Assembly (NCBI GenBank): GCA_030077755.1
Contig: JAQJZZ010000017.1
Location: forward strand, 930,001-994,000
Direction of reading: 5' to 3'
Source of the DNA: Filosporella fistucella
Lineage: Eukaryota > Ascomycota > Leotiomycetes > Helotiales
Length of the DNA: 64,000 nt
Of this stretch, positions 43,232 to 55,353 are shown in pieces; the stretch's first letter is position 1, and each line of letters begins with the position of its first letter. The notes under the pieces were generated by a model that saw nothing but the letters and a program-made list of their open reading frames with translations, was not told the origin of the DNA and made no database searches. The position numbers were made by a program, and so were the translations under genes.

Positions 43232-44195
43232 ATGTCAACACTTGACATCGAGCTGGCAGATCGAAATGTGAACCCGAGCGAGGCTTCGCAAGCGTAGCTT
43301 CAAAGATCAATAGCGATATCGACAAAACCACCACAATCTATCGTCGCTTCGACGAGCTTTCCGCACGAAACTTACTTTTCTACCAGGCAGAATTGGCGGA
43401 GCTCGAGGAAGAGCTGAAAGAATTCGATGTAGAAGACAGGAATAATAGGGAAACTATATCTATTGAGTGTCAAAATGACCGGAATCAATTTGTGAAGAAT
43501 GCCGAGGGCGGGAGAAGGAGAAAATGGAGCTGGCGATGAAAATCAGAGATAGATTGGAGAAATATTGTGTGTTGCTCCTCGAAAGTACTTCTTGAATTTT
43601 GGTGTGCTGATACCAATGCAGATGTCGCACTAGCCGCTCACGAGGTCCTCCTCAACAAACATCGACCCTCACCTAACACTGTCAAGCTCTCCGAAAGTGG
43701 TTGTTCGACAACACAGCTGGGGTCAAAGGCAGCGAGAAAACACCACAGCTATGCGGTGCCAGCGAAACTATTTTCGATAACCCGCATGATCCTGTCGCCT
43801 TACGAGTTCCCGCAGATTAGGACTGATTGTCTTAATTCATATAGAATAATTTCGGCGTCTTCTTCTCTACAAGTGGTCCAGATGGGAGAACCACGTACAC
43901 CTCTGAACGAGGCCTTTCTCATTTCGTTGCTATTTTCAGTACCATACTGGCAGCTGTTCTACTATTTGGTGCTATCATCTCGTTGTATATCGTGAAGAAT
44001 CCAAATGCGTTGCTAGGTATGTTGAGTGGGTGGACTGTATTGTTCGCGGCTTGTGTAGGTCTCTTAACGTATTCCCGTAGGGATCAGATTTTTGGTGCTG
44101 CCGCTGCATACACCGCAGTCCTAGTAGTATTTGTTAGTAAGAATCTAGGTGGAGTTCCCTCTTCTCCCGCTTACTGTGTATGTGCGCCTGGCTAG
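43232..44195 (+). pseudogene. DUF6594-family pseudogene
   Basis: The + strand holds the ordered parts of a DUF6594 protein in different frames. An ATG (43232) begins MSTLDIELADRN; the next frame carries IYRRFDELSARNLLFYQAEL; another MELAMKIRDRLEKY; another NADVALAAHEVLLNKHR; then RKWLFDNTAGVKGSEK and the C-terminal membrane helices IFSTILAAVLLFGAIISLYI and WTVLFAACVGLLTYSRRDQIFGAAAAYTAVLVVFV. At least four frame changes occur. In the last frame, stop codons at 43818, 43824, 43833 and 43842 fall within 27 bp. DUF6594 proteins are fungal membrane proteins of unknown function. Introns could explain one break but not the stop cluster. Confidence 0.85.
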
Positions 44196-44324
44196 GGTTT
44201 TCAATGCTAGAGAATAGAACACAACATACTTTTGAGAAATGCTTCATTTGTTCGAACTATCTCGCGACACCTCCCATGATATACCTCACGCCAAACTCAA
44301 GCCACATGATAAATCATACATGGC

Positions 44325-46735
44325 TCATGGTCCAGCGAATGCATCGTAGATGGCCTCTCCTTCTTCAGGAGTAACAAATAAATTTAACATTTCTAATGCG
44401 CATGTGACGACATCCGCATCAATTTCCGACTCCAGAATAAGAGGATCATCAGAGAAGTTAAGCCTCGAAAGACAAACGAGGTATTTCTGTGAGCCGCCGG
44501 GTATAGACATGAGTTTGCTCTGCATGTCTATAATATCGTCATATTTGGTGACTATGTGGTGAAGCAGTCGAATTGCTAAGCTTATCATTTTGGCACTATA
44601 ACAATATTAGAATAAGGAAAACCATTGGTAAAGTCTTACATCTCTTCATGACCCGCTTTGTAGTCATACAATACATCAAGTTGGTCACTTATGAGACGGA
44701 CTAAACGTCCAATGACATTCGAATGCATTGCCATTGCTTTGCTAGCCACAGTGGATCGGGTGAAGCTCGTCAGCAGTTGGAGTATCTGAATACGGATTCG
44801 AGATAATCTGCTTGCCTCGAATGGTATGTTTTCCTTGCCAACCTTTGTAGATGGGAGTTCGCCCAGAGCATACGAAAGCCGCTCAAGAATTACAGTCGTC
44901 TGTGCTTCTTGAGTCCCTTCGTCTTCTGTGATAGCACCGATACTGTCTTTGAACACACTAGTAGACAGCAAACGTAGGTGGAAATCATAATCAGCTTCAT
45001 CCTGGTTGAAACTGAGCATCACGCAAACAAACGTCCAACTGAAAGCTTTCCAATATTTGGTAGCGTCTCGCTGCTGACCCATACAACCTTGAGCTGTGAG
45101 ATAAAGTAGAGACATGCATGCGGTGGGTTTGATATGTCTTTCAACATCATCGTCTTCATTGTTCTGATTATTAAATCGATGATTTATCACCAGGGAGGCA
45201 GTATCTTGTGCAAGCGGGACCAGTCTGTTGACGACATGAGGTGCGATCAGGGTTGTCTTCATCTCCAGTGCAAAAGCTAGCATATCTATGATCAGATGTA
45301 TGGGTTCAAGCTGTGAAATGTCAGTAAAAGTATTTTCAGGAAAGCGTGTACCATACATATTTCTCCTCCATGCATCGTGACCACAGTAATATTAGCAGTT
45401 CGCAGAACTCTACAGGCAGTTCATTTGAATTTTTGTGGAGTCCTAGCATGGGCAATTTCCCTAAAATCATAGATTGAAGTGACTCGTGGGGTGCAGACGG
45501 TAATGCGTGCCTCCCAAGCTCTTCTAGTGTCCGAAGGTGGTCACCATCGATTCGGTGGTCAAGCATTGTCCCAATGAACTAAATTAATTAGCATTTCTCC
45601 CACTCACATAGAGAATTCTCACATCAAACCGATCGTCTTGGACACCAAGCCTCGCCAATATCGCCTCATCAAAGATAGGTACACTTTGGTTCAGTTCAGT
45701 TGGAGCTTCAGTCATAATAACTTCCAAAGCCCCAGCTGGACTTTCATTGGCCTTCCTTTTCCGCTTTCCAGGTCTCGCAGGTGAGCCTGCATTGCGCTTT
45801 TGGAACTTAGAAGGTGAGATCTTCGAGGGGGAGAGAATCTCAATCTCATCGTCCTCGAAACCATCTCTATGTGCAAGGCTCTTTTTCTTCTTCGGTGTAG
45901 TGACTGTGCTTGTCTTCTTCTCCGTGTCCTTGGCTTTGCCTAACCTCCTCGCTCTTTGTGCTTCCTCTACAAGGTCCTGCTTGATAAAATCGCGTTCCGT
46001 GGCAGCATTTTTCTCAGCTATTCGAGCTGCCTCGAGAGCTTTTTGCTGCTTGGATAATTTATCCTCATTGATTTTTCGAAGTGCCGCTAAGTCCTTCTCG
46101 TATTGCTTTGAGGTCTTCTCCTGCTTACTTCGGACTATCGCGATTTCCCCAGCTTTTGCGTTGAGATCCTCCTTAAGGGAATTACGCTCCTTTATCAACT
46201 ACAGAGGTTAGCACAATTGTACCCAAGATCGCTACTCCATTACCTCTTCGATTTGTCTTTGTAAACTATCTACGCTAACATCTAAAGCAGCTGAGGGTTG
46301 GCTGCCCTGTTGAGCAGTCATAGAATCATGGGCGGGCACTGGAGGCGGATAATTTCGACTTGGCTGGTCAAACTTTGGGGGCAGATTCTGGCGTGCTCGA
46401 CTGGCCAATGCCAATGAACTGGGATTTGGATGAGAGTTGCCATATCGTTGCTGGCGGAATTGCTCCTGCTGAGTTGCTTGTCCCGGATTAAGTCGAAAAG
46501 CTGGATGAATTACTGGAGTATCTCGGGACTCATCAATCAAGACTGCATCATCAAAGTCGTCGTCTTCAAAGTCGTCCCCATAATCGGAAGACGGAGCAAT
46601 GTTTCCTCGAGCAGCTTCGGTCTGAGCTTGGGTAAATTGTATAGCATTGTTTTCCAGCTCTAAGAGAGCATCTTGTGGCAATGCATCGAGGTCGTCATCA
46701 TCGTATGAATTGTCTTCATCTTCGTGGCCAGCCAT
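44325..46735 (-). CDS. uvsD: DNA-damage checkpoint protein, ATRIP/UvsD/Rad26 homologue
   Basis: Five exons (46735-46244, 46198-45623, 45578-45357, 45310-44640, 44595-44325) splice in frame to 743 aa. ATRIP binds RPA-coated single-stranded DNA and brings the ATR/Mec1 kinase (UvsB) to damage. The acidic N-terminal patch DYGDDFEDDDFDDAVLIDE is the expected RPA-binding element. A coiled coil follows (about 157-245: LQRQIEEV, LIKERNSLKEDL, KQYEKDLAALRKINEDKL), used for dimerisation. Next is a basic region with KKKKS and KRKRKAN patches, then an alpha-helical repeat C-terminus (LEELGRHALPSAPHESL onward). Lengths and order match fungal UvsD/Rad26/Lcd1. It shares a 0.7-kb divergent promoter with CDS1. 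Symbol follows Aspergillus usage. Confidence 0.87.
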
Positions 46736-47418
46736 CCCAAAGATCAGGAGTCGTCATCGATCAGGTTGCATTGGTGGTAATTATGCAGTTGTGCTGCAAT
46801 AAATGCCTCTCAGAAGGAGAATTGAATTGGGGACCGCGTTCTCGACGCGCCGGATTCTGCCACCGCCTTTCGGGTCGGGGTTTCAATATTCCCGTCAAAT
46901 ATCAATTTCATGCAGCGGGACAACTTTTGATTGCTGATGTGTTGTAGAAATGAAAATACTTTCGGCCCTGTTTGAAACGAAGTTCTTATTACTGTTTTTG
47001 TTTGGAAGTTGAGTCGATGTGTATATTGTTGAAACTCAACAACGAATCATAAAACCGTGTTTCTAACTTCCTTCCTCCACCCTACGGAGCAGTTTTTGCG
47101 GCTTTCACAAGCTCAGAAAGAAATTGGCCCAGGCCACACCGTACGTCAGCGACGTGGAGACACAGGTAGCTACAACACCTCAGTCGTCGCGAAGCACCGC
47201 GAATACTCAAAATCACAGACCAACTCCCTTCCGACCTTAATCTATCACCAAATTGATTTTTCACGTCTCTTCAAACTCGAGAGCTTCGTGGTCAATTTGC
47301 GCGAACCGGAGGACGAAGGCCACTGTCCCGCTTGGCGCGCTCGTTCTAAAAACCAAGAAATCAACCGGAAGTCGCAGGATATACAACGTCTGCCTCTGCA
47401 GATCCCCAGACCGCAGAG
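46736..47418. promoter_or_regulatory. Divergent promoter, uvsD and CDS1
   Basis: 683 bp between opposite start codons. No gene seen; a long 5' leader for CDS1 is likely. Confidence 0.5.
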
Positions 47419-48977
47419 ATGGCGAAACCACGTCGCAACATCAAGTTCAACCATCGAAATGGGCACAGTTCGAGTGCGGATGGAAGAAGGAGCAGCTTCT
47501 CAGATATCAGTGAGGCAGCTTCAGAGCCTGGCTCGCCAACTGGTAAGGCAGGAAACGGAGATGCTGGATCAGACGTAAGAATTACCACCTGCAGGTCAGT
47601 GGAATTGTAGCTAATGTGATTTCCAAGGCACAGCAAGCTCCAGTTTCCGAATATGAGAAGAAGAAGCAGACATTCATAACTCGATCGATATGGACATTTG
47701 TTATGATAGGAGCATTCTTTGGGGCTATGTTCGCTGGCCACCTCTACATTATTGCCATTGTCACTGCAGTACAAATAGTGTCGTTCAAAGAAGTCATTGC
47801 GATCGCGAATGTTCCTAGTCGAGCACGAAGACTAAGATTTACGAAGGCGCTGAATTGGTACTGGCTCGCGACTACCATGTACTTTCTCTATGGTGAAAGT
47901 GTTATATACTACTTCAAGCATATTGTGCTGGTTGACAAGGTCCTTTTGCCATTCGCGACCCATCATCGATTCATCAGCTTCATGCTTTACGTTATAGGTA
48001 CTTTGAGCTCTTTAGTCCTCAGTTTTAGGGCGGCTGACTGACAACGTATAGGTTTCGTTTTCTTCGTAGCATCCTTGCAAGCTGGTCATTACCGATTTCA
48101 ATTCACGCAATTCGCTTGGACGCATATGGCTCTCTATTTGATTGTTGTCCAGGCACATTTCATTATGAATAATGTGTTCGAGGGAATGATCTGGTTCTTT
48201 TTGCCAGTTTCCTTAGTTATCTGTAATGACATTTTCGCTTATATTTGCGGAATCACATTCGGACGAACACAGCTCATCAAACTGTCTCCAAAGAAGACTG
48301 TCGAAGGGTTTGTTGGAGCGTGGGTTCTCACTGTCATCTTTGGCGTCGGAATGACCAACGTTCTGATGCGTTACAAATATTTTACCTGCCCTGTGAATGT
48401 AAGTTGTTCACCTCAACTGGATTTACCAAGCTAATTATATCAGGATCTCGGTGCCAATATCTGGACAGGTCTCGAATGCACTCCTAACCCTGTTTTCCTG
48501 CCACACACTTATCAGCTTCCTATCTGGTTTCCGTTTGCCAAATCATTCTCTATGGCTCCAATGCAAGTCCATATTCTCGTCTTTGCGACTTTCGCTTCAC
48601 TCATCGCTCCATTCGGAGGATTCTTTGCTTCCGGACTCAAACGTACCTTCAAGATCAAGGATTTTGGCGATTCCATTCCTGGCCACGGTGGAATTACGGA
48701 TAGAATGGATTGCCAATTCATCATGGGTTTCTTTGCCTACATGTATTACCACAGCTTCATTGCAGTCTACAAGGTCTCTCTAGGAGGCGTCATTGAGACT
48801 GTCATCACGGGCTTAAACCCCGAAGAGCAACTAGAGCTCGTTAGGGGCATCAGCAAACATCTGTATAACCAAGGTGTTATTGCTGAAGGGGTGAGTCAAG
48901 TTCATCCACTTTGTCGGGTGATTTACTAACTTCAGCAGGTTCTGGACTGCTTAAATGACGTAGTGAAAAGGAGATGA
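47419..48977 (+). CDS. CDS1: CDP-diacylglycerol synthase (phosphatidate cytidylyltransferase)
   Basis: Five exons (47419-47574, 47628-47997, 48052-48398, 48444-48890, 48939-48977) give 452 aa. The enzyme makes CDP-diacylglycerol from CTP and phosphatidate, the branch point for phosphatidylinositol, PS and cardiolipin synthesis in the ER. A Ser/Gly-rich cytosolic N-terminus (about 1-65) precedes several membrane helices. Family signatures: ICNDIFAYICGITFGRTQLIKLSPKKTVEGFVGA, and the catalytic CDS signature around residues 365-382, KDFGDSIPGHGGITDRMDCQ. The last exon ends DCLNDVVKRR. All introns are short with good donors, and the last is bordered by CTAAC before CAG. Essential housekeeping gene; identity firm. 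Confidence 0.96.
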
Positions 48978-49653
48978 TGTGAACAGAATCCAGATTACGA
49001 CTGACGAGTTTTGCATGCGAGACATTCCCTGTGTATAATACCCTTCATCTTCTTATTTGTGCATACGCCACTTTTGTGTTTGGATTTCCTTTGTTTTAAT
49101 GGAAATCGTGCGCATGCGATGACTTTGGCTGAACCTAGTCTAATTTGGCATATGCTCGAGGAGCTTTGGGCGAGAACATCAAATCTGGGTATGAGTTTTG
49201 TGAGGCTCCAGGTCATGGCTTCTAGCGAGAGCTACTGGCATTTAAAAGCAATGAAAAGAAGAAAATGCAGCTTTGGGTCTTTCTTGAATCTATCGTTGTG
49301 TTTGAAGACGCCACCTTGACCTCGCTCACAATTCACCAGACATGATATTCTTCATGCTTAGCATGGACGCTACTTTTACGATCTCGTTTTATTCTCTGTT
49401 CCTATATTTCGTGCCCACAAGCCAACGTTTTGTCCAAAAGTATCCTTATCACTATAGTCCTCGACTGAAATTCAAAGGGCACTCGGCTGACTTCGGTAGA
49501 GGCTGTGTTCTGAAGAGGCAGGCACTGCTTTGTCACATACCTACTACCAATTTTGATCAGTCGACCCAGCAGTTTTTGTCTTCACCTGAGCACTTTCTTG
49601 CATTTCGAATCGCTCAACGCTGTACTCTGCTACAAGCTACGCCATAATCGAAT
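48978..49653. other. Intergenic
   Basis: Between CDS1 and the pepsin-fold gene. No supportable gene. Confidence 0.5.
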
Positions 49654-51197
49654 ATGCTTCAAATATTTTTCCAAATTGTGGCTCTCGCAGTGACTGTCAC
49701 GGCATTACTCCCACCAATCCACTACACGATATCCAGACGTGGTGGTAGTTTTCCTGCGCCCGACATTGCAAATATCTCGTTTCTGCTTGAACAACTGCAA
49801 GATGTTGAGCAGCGTTTCGGTGCAACGACGCGAACATTTAATGGAAATAAAGTGGTCCGCAAACCAAAACGAGTGCGCGGAACGCAAGCTGGTACGGTTT
49901 TGCTCGGTGAAGTGGGGAGAGAAGGGAACTGGTTCGCATCTCTGCACATAGGGGAGCCAATGCAGAACGTCGATATGGATCTGGACATGCTCACCGCAGA
50001 CTGGTGGATATTCTCGACCAGCAGCTCAAAAGGGTCATTTTATTTGGACTTTAACAGTACGACATATGGTAAGAATACGCCCTGGTGTGCATGGGGTTTT
50101 CGCTAATGCTTACAGTCGATTCTGAATCTCCATTGTCGTTTCCTACTTGCCGCGAACCCAAAGACATTATTCATCTCCCTACAGTACATAGATCTATACC
50201 AATATCTTTCGCCCACTGTCGTCCATCAAAACAATGGACCCGCTCTCTGCTGCCCTCGGGAGCATATCTGGGACTCGCCCCGTCAGATTCACTGAGTCAA
50301 TTAAAGACCATCTCTTTGATGCCGCAATTGATAGAAAAGAGTATGATCGAAGACCCAGTTTGGTCTCTCATTCTGCTGAATGGCAAGGAAGGTATATTCA
50401 GCATGGGAGGAACATCAGTAGCATCTGTACGGCAAGTAGAAAAAGAAACCGAAGACGGACTTGCACGATTGAAAAACCACAAAGAGATCAGGAACGAAAA
50501 GGTAGAAAGAGACCGTATATCGGGACCTGAAACAGGTATCAACCCCTCGAACGAGTGGAAATGGACCAAAGTCCATGGTGCAGACGGATGGTGGCAGATT
50601 CTGATGAGAGGCATCTGGGTGGATGGAATCAAGATCTTGGAAAACCAGCAAGTCGTGCTTGACGTGAGCGACTCGTCCATAAGCCCTTTCACAGATACTA
50701 ATTTCTGCAGGTCAATACACCCTTCATTGTTGCTCCACCAATGGCAGCCCGCTCTTTCTACTCCTCCATTTCCGGAAGCAGACAACTTTCGGCACCTTAT
50801 GATCAATTTCATGCTTACCCGTGTTTTAATCCGCCGAAAATACATTTCGAATTCGCCCAATGGAATGTTCAGGTACTTAAGGGCAAGAGAGATAAAGGCA
50901 CGTTCTCCCCTGGAGGTCGATTTTCGTTGGGACGAATGGCTGCTGGAAGTGGTTATTGCATAGGCATCATAGTAGAGTCAAGCATCGGTAGGAAGAGTAA
51001 CTTAATGTCTGAAGGAACTTCCCCTGAAAATCATAACAAAAATGGGCTGACAGATGACTGGATTATTGGAGAGCCATTCTTCCGAGATGTGCAAGTAGCT
51101 TTTGATGTGAGTATATCTCAAACAAATCTGTCTTGATTCTCTTCACTGATGCATCTTGCAGTGGAAGACAAAGAGAGTCGGAATGCAAAAGGCGTGA
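49654..51197 (+). CDS. Secreted pepsin-fold (A1) protein with altered active-site triads
   Basis: Four exons (49654-50068, 50116-50663, 50711-51106, 51162-51197) give 464 aa with a signal peptide (LQIFFQIVALAVTVTALL). The two pepsin lobes are recognisable: GNWFASLHIGEPMQNVDM then LDMLTADWWIFSTSS in lobe 1, and VVLDVNTPFIVAPPMAARSFY, IHFEFAQWNVQV, SGYCIGIIVESS and DDWIIGEPFFRDVQVAFDW in lobe 2. The catalytic Asp residues remain (Asp111, Asp321), but DTG is DML in lobe 1 and DVN in lobe 2. The Gly is structurally needed in known enzymes, so activity is doubtful. Family members act outside the cell; this could be a binding or decoy protein. The gene is intact and regular in its splicing, so it is not a decayed pseudogene. 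Confidence 0.85.
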
Positions 51198-51779
51198 GCA
51201 TTAGCTTACGAATTGGTTGAAATATTGCGGCATCAGACTTTGCCATATTTGCAGCTCGTGTACCAAAATTATTAAAATCAATTCAGCCCAAATGGTGAGT
51301 AAGTAGTGCGAATGTACTTGGGCTCGGTAACAAAATATGTCTCGTTATAATGTTGAATCGCGCCTTCAAACCACGTAGCTCCGCAATTCTGTCGAACAGA
51401 TTATGAGCATTCTATTTCAAACTGATTTGAATGACAACATCAAATCTACTATCACACAAACTTCACCTGCCCATATTTCTTCCTCGGTGCGCCATGCAAA
51501 ACCACAAAATCTCTCCACATTAAGGGACTATGACAGGATTTCCCACTGGCTGCACCCCCGCCCTGACCTAAAACAAACTAACATATTATCTCAACACCAT
51601 CAGTGGTTGAATATTTGCCAGGAACAATCTCGATAATCTAACATTTGCACGCGATCTCCGCCATCATAAGTGATTATGATTTCAATATCTCTTCTAATAT
51701 CCTGTGCTTCCCTTCCTTGTGATTTCAAAACTCAAAAGTCTGTTCAAGCCGAAAAATTCTCTCACTCTTTCTGATTCAC
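51198..51779. other. Intergenic
   Basis: No gene recognised between the A1 gene and the HsbA relic. Confidence 0.45.
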
Positions 51780-52352
51780 AGTCTCAAAATAGTCGCTGTC
51801 AGGTCGCTTTTCCTCCTTGTAACAGTTGTTTTAACTACCCCCTCTCAATACTGTCCGCACCGCAGAAACAGATCTCATCCTCACCTACCCCCCAAAACTG
51901 GACAAGAGTGTCTTAGACTTCAAAAGCACAATCGAGTCTTACAACGGAGGCATCATCTCCGCCTCATCTCTTCTCCTCTCTATATCAGGCGTCCATATCG
52001 CAAACAGGAAAGAGTATGCCGATTCACTATTCATCAAGAACCAAACCGTCCCTGACTCAGAGACTATCACCAAATATGTGAGCGATACGCTTGCTAAGTA
52101 AGCGTATACCTGCCTTGGTCAAGGCTCTGGAGAGTAATAAGGCGTTGTTTGTCAAGAGCAAGTTGACTGGAGTGGTTGTAGGCAGTTTGGATCTCTTGCT
52201 TTATGTTTAGTAAGGCTTTGGCGAAGAAGCTGGCCCCCGAGACACAATTGAGTGCATATGGACGAGTGGAGAATATTACAGACTCGTTGAAGGAGGGGAT
52301 CGTTGTGTATTCTTCTAAGGCTGAGGTGCAGGATGTGATCGAGGGATATTGA
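51780..52352 (+). pseudogene. HsbA-like cell-wall protein pseudogene
   Basis: Ordered parts of a hydrophobic surface-binding protein A (HsbA) family member lie in shifted frames. Around 51785 a signal-like hydrophobic stretch (VAVRSLFLLVTVVLTT) has no ATG in its frame. Then TVRTAETDLILTYPPKLDKS and VLDFKSTIESYNGGIISASS run to a stop at 52099; another frame continues IPALVKALESNKALFVKSKL, and a third holds KALAKKLAPETQLSAYGRV and ends at 52352. The first internal break is a TAAG-TAAG duplication at 52095-52102. HsbA proteins recruit cutinase or mask hydrophobic surfaces in Aspergillus. No start codon and at least three frame breaks argue against a working gene; the family call rests on my pattern memory. 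Confidence 0.6.
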
Positions 52353-53383
52353 TTTGCTGAAGAAATGCTGAACGTTTGGTCATTGGTGGACTGATAGAGT
52401 TGTGGTTTACTTTTATTGTACTTTCCTTCTGTATCCTTATATATTGGAGAGATTACTGTGGCATTTTCGTGCTTTTGAAACATGCATCTGGGGTTCTTGC
52501 ATGTACATCTTAGATTTTGATTCTCTTTTCTTCATTGTACATACGTTTAGAACAGCATATGTTCCTACCCCTCCTCATTTCGTCACTATTCACTCGTTCG
52601 AGTAGAGGTACGGAAGGTTCTCCTCGGGAACTTATTGCATCTGAATGGATCAAGATTTTTAAAGTACTTCAGCAATGTACCAATCTGATCGGATACTGCT
52701 CGATCTCCTTTAGTATCCCGCCGTGCTCTAATCGTTAGTGCTTAAAAATTGTGCCTATCGTACCATTATACCATTAGAATAGAGTGTATAGAAAAGAGGC
52801 GTCTGGGATTTGCTTGCAGCGAGCTTAAATACCTTATCAAACATTCGATGATATTTTGAAATCATTACAAAGCCACTGCGGGCTCCATGTTGGTACCTCG
52901 CTTCTTTTAACTTTCCACGAGTTCCTCAGAATGATATAACCACGTTTCTCTCCAGCAATTAGAGTTTAAAGTGCACCCCACTTCTAGTTTTTGATTGGTA
53001 CCTCATCCATTAGCTCCCAGAATCATTGCAAAGCACATAGTAAGCTTATCAGTCATCAGCTCTAGTCTTTCTTAGCAGGCTTTGAATATTCTCTTACAGT
53101 CCTCAAAGTCTAAATCTTACAGCGCTGAGTGCACTAGCAAAATCAACTTTTAGACAAGAATCGAAGTCATGGTTACAAAACTTTTACCAAGACAAGATTC
53201 ATCGGATATGAACTCCCGCAGGCCCTACAAATACGCATGGTCCCCTGTCACAAAGCACAACATTAGCCGTTCACGTGTTGAGGTACCTCATCCCAAGAAA
53301 TCGGAGATACTTCCTTGCAGTCCTCTCCAATGCCTCAAACAGCACCTCGATGAATAAGCCTGATCGTACGACCTTCTGCAGCT
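52353..53383. other. Intergenic
   Basis: No supportable gene. A 62-codon ATG frame at 53169-53357 has no recognised domain and could be an upstream leader frame of the regulator. Confidence 0.45.
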
Positions 53384-55353
53384 ATGTGCCAGGCGACCGG
53401 CTGGCAACAAGACGACGATGTACCCATACAACCTACCATTGACAGTAATATCAACCCCAATGTCTCGAACCCCACCCCCGCGGTACAGGCGCATCGCCCG
53501 CTGTCGCTACAGTTTGTGGCGATGGGTCCTGGTGGTACGGTAAAGACGCCTAGTGTGGTCCGCTCACATGTGATGAAGGGGTCGCATCAGAAGAAGAGAG
53601 AGGCAAAAAAGGCATATATGAGACAAAAGACTTTACAGAGCAAGGCACAGCTTCTTCCAAGTCAAAAATCTCAGTTGTCGAAAAGTGGAGATGGAAACGC
53701 CACAGAGAGGACGCTGGTCCGGAGGGAGACTCCGAGTCCCACCAGCCCTCTGAAGACGACTGTCCAGTACCAAGCGAATTGTGGGTTGTAAACATTCTTT
53801 CCAAATTCAACAGAGTTCTGCGTCCTTGAAAATATTGTTGCCCAAAAACACAATTCAATAGATTTAATATACTCTAGAAAACTTCCTTGCATGTGTCCAT
53901 TATATCTGTTACTTATTACTGAATGAGTGTCACTAATGAAATTCAGTAATCCCATACGCATGGTTTGAAAAATCTGGTCCAGTTCTCTACGTCGACAGGA
54001 CAAAATGGCCGTTTCCACAACCTCTAGAAGTCACGGGTTCAGACCGAAGTGATCACAGCTTCAAAAATCTGGTTCCTCGACAGTCAAACTGGATGCCTTA
54101 TGCTCGCAGTCCTGATCATTCTGTAGTAAGAGGTGCTGTTTTAGATCCCAATGTACTTGCATGGATCGGTCAGAGTCCTGAATGCTACCAATTTCGACTA
54201 CAATGTATTCAATGGATTCAAGATCAATTAGCAGATGATGAAAAGGCGGTCAGTAATGCAACTTTGGGATCAATCATGACATTTACTATGTGGACCGTAA
54301 GTGTTGTTGCCTCTCCCATTTTGACATGATTTGAAGTTGAGTGGTAGACTTTCGAGCTTGAGAACAGCCTTACCACTATTGAAATTGGAAGACAGATAAT
54401 CAATCCGAATTTTTATACTAATGATCAACAGGCAGGATATGGAAATACTGCAGAGATGTGTACTCATATGGACGCCGTTGAAAAGATCGTCAAGCTGAAG
54501 GGTGGATTTCAAGCTTTTTATAAAGATCCAACGATGACTGCAAAACTAGTGCTGTAAGCCTCCATTCTCTGTCTCATGCCTAGACGCTCTGACCTTTTGA
54601 AGTTTTGATTCCATGATAGCCGTCCTTACTGGACTACCTCCTCGATTCCCACCAGTAACATACCACGTCACTCATCCTCTCAGCAAATCCAACACTTCCC
54701 GTCTAACAAATCACGTCTCTCCCCTCCAAGCATCTCCCAACTTATCAAAAATCCAGCATCCAGACACGGCTATCCAAGACGCAATCATAGCAATTGTTTC
54801 CTCCGCTTGGTGTCTTACTCAAGCCTTCCTCTCATCGGACACTACCAATGAACGCTCAAAACCATCCACAAAAACACCAACCATAAACTTCAAGCCCGAG
54901 CCTCAACTCCCCTATCGCACTCCTCTTCTTACTCTCCCCCTCCTCTCGTCCTGTAATCAACCATCACACAACCATCTCCTCCAAACCCTCCATCTAGCAT
55001 CCTCACTCTATGCCCGCGCCCTCTCCCCCTCCCACACAACACCCACCGACTTTCCCTCTCCTCTCAACACTACACTCTTCACTTCCCTCCTAACCCATTT
55101 CTCAAAATGCAGCCACGAGGAATTCTGGACCCGCTATCCGGGAATCCTGCTCTGGGTCACTTTGGTGGGGACAGCGAGCAGTAGAGGGAAGAAGGAAAGT
55201 GCGTTCTGGATGTTTTATTTGAGTCGGCAGGGGAGTTTTGGGGATGCTGAGAGCTGGGTGGTGGGGAGCGAGAGTTTGATGGCTTTTTTGAGGGTGCAGA
55301 AGGGGGTTAGGAGGAGGTTGGATGGTGGGAGGGAGGAGAGGGGGTTGGAGTAG
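53384..55353 (+). CDS. Fungal_trans_2-type regulator without zinc cluster
   Basis: Four exons (53384-53780, 53947-54296, 54348-54553, 54603-55353) give 567 aa. The N-terminal block LQFVAMGPGGTVKTPSVVRSHV, then a basic KKREAKKAYMRQK stretch, is the conserved start of a large group of fungal regulator-like proteins. The rest, from VIPYAWFEKSGPVL through FRLQCIQWIQDQLADDEK, MDAVEKIVKLKGGFQAF and SMIAVLTGLPPRFPP to the C-terminus, is the helical fungal-specific transcription factor domain. No Zn2Cys6 cluster is present; the basic stretch could bind DNA or act as a nuclear signal. Intron 3 acceptor at 54602 is chosen because it alone keeps the PPRFP frame. Targets unknown. The first intron (166 nt) is long for this window and is the least certain junction. 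Confidence 0.75.
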
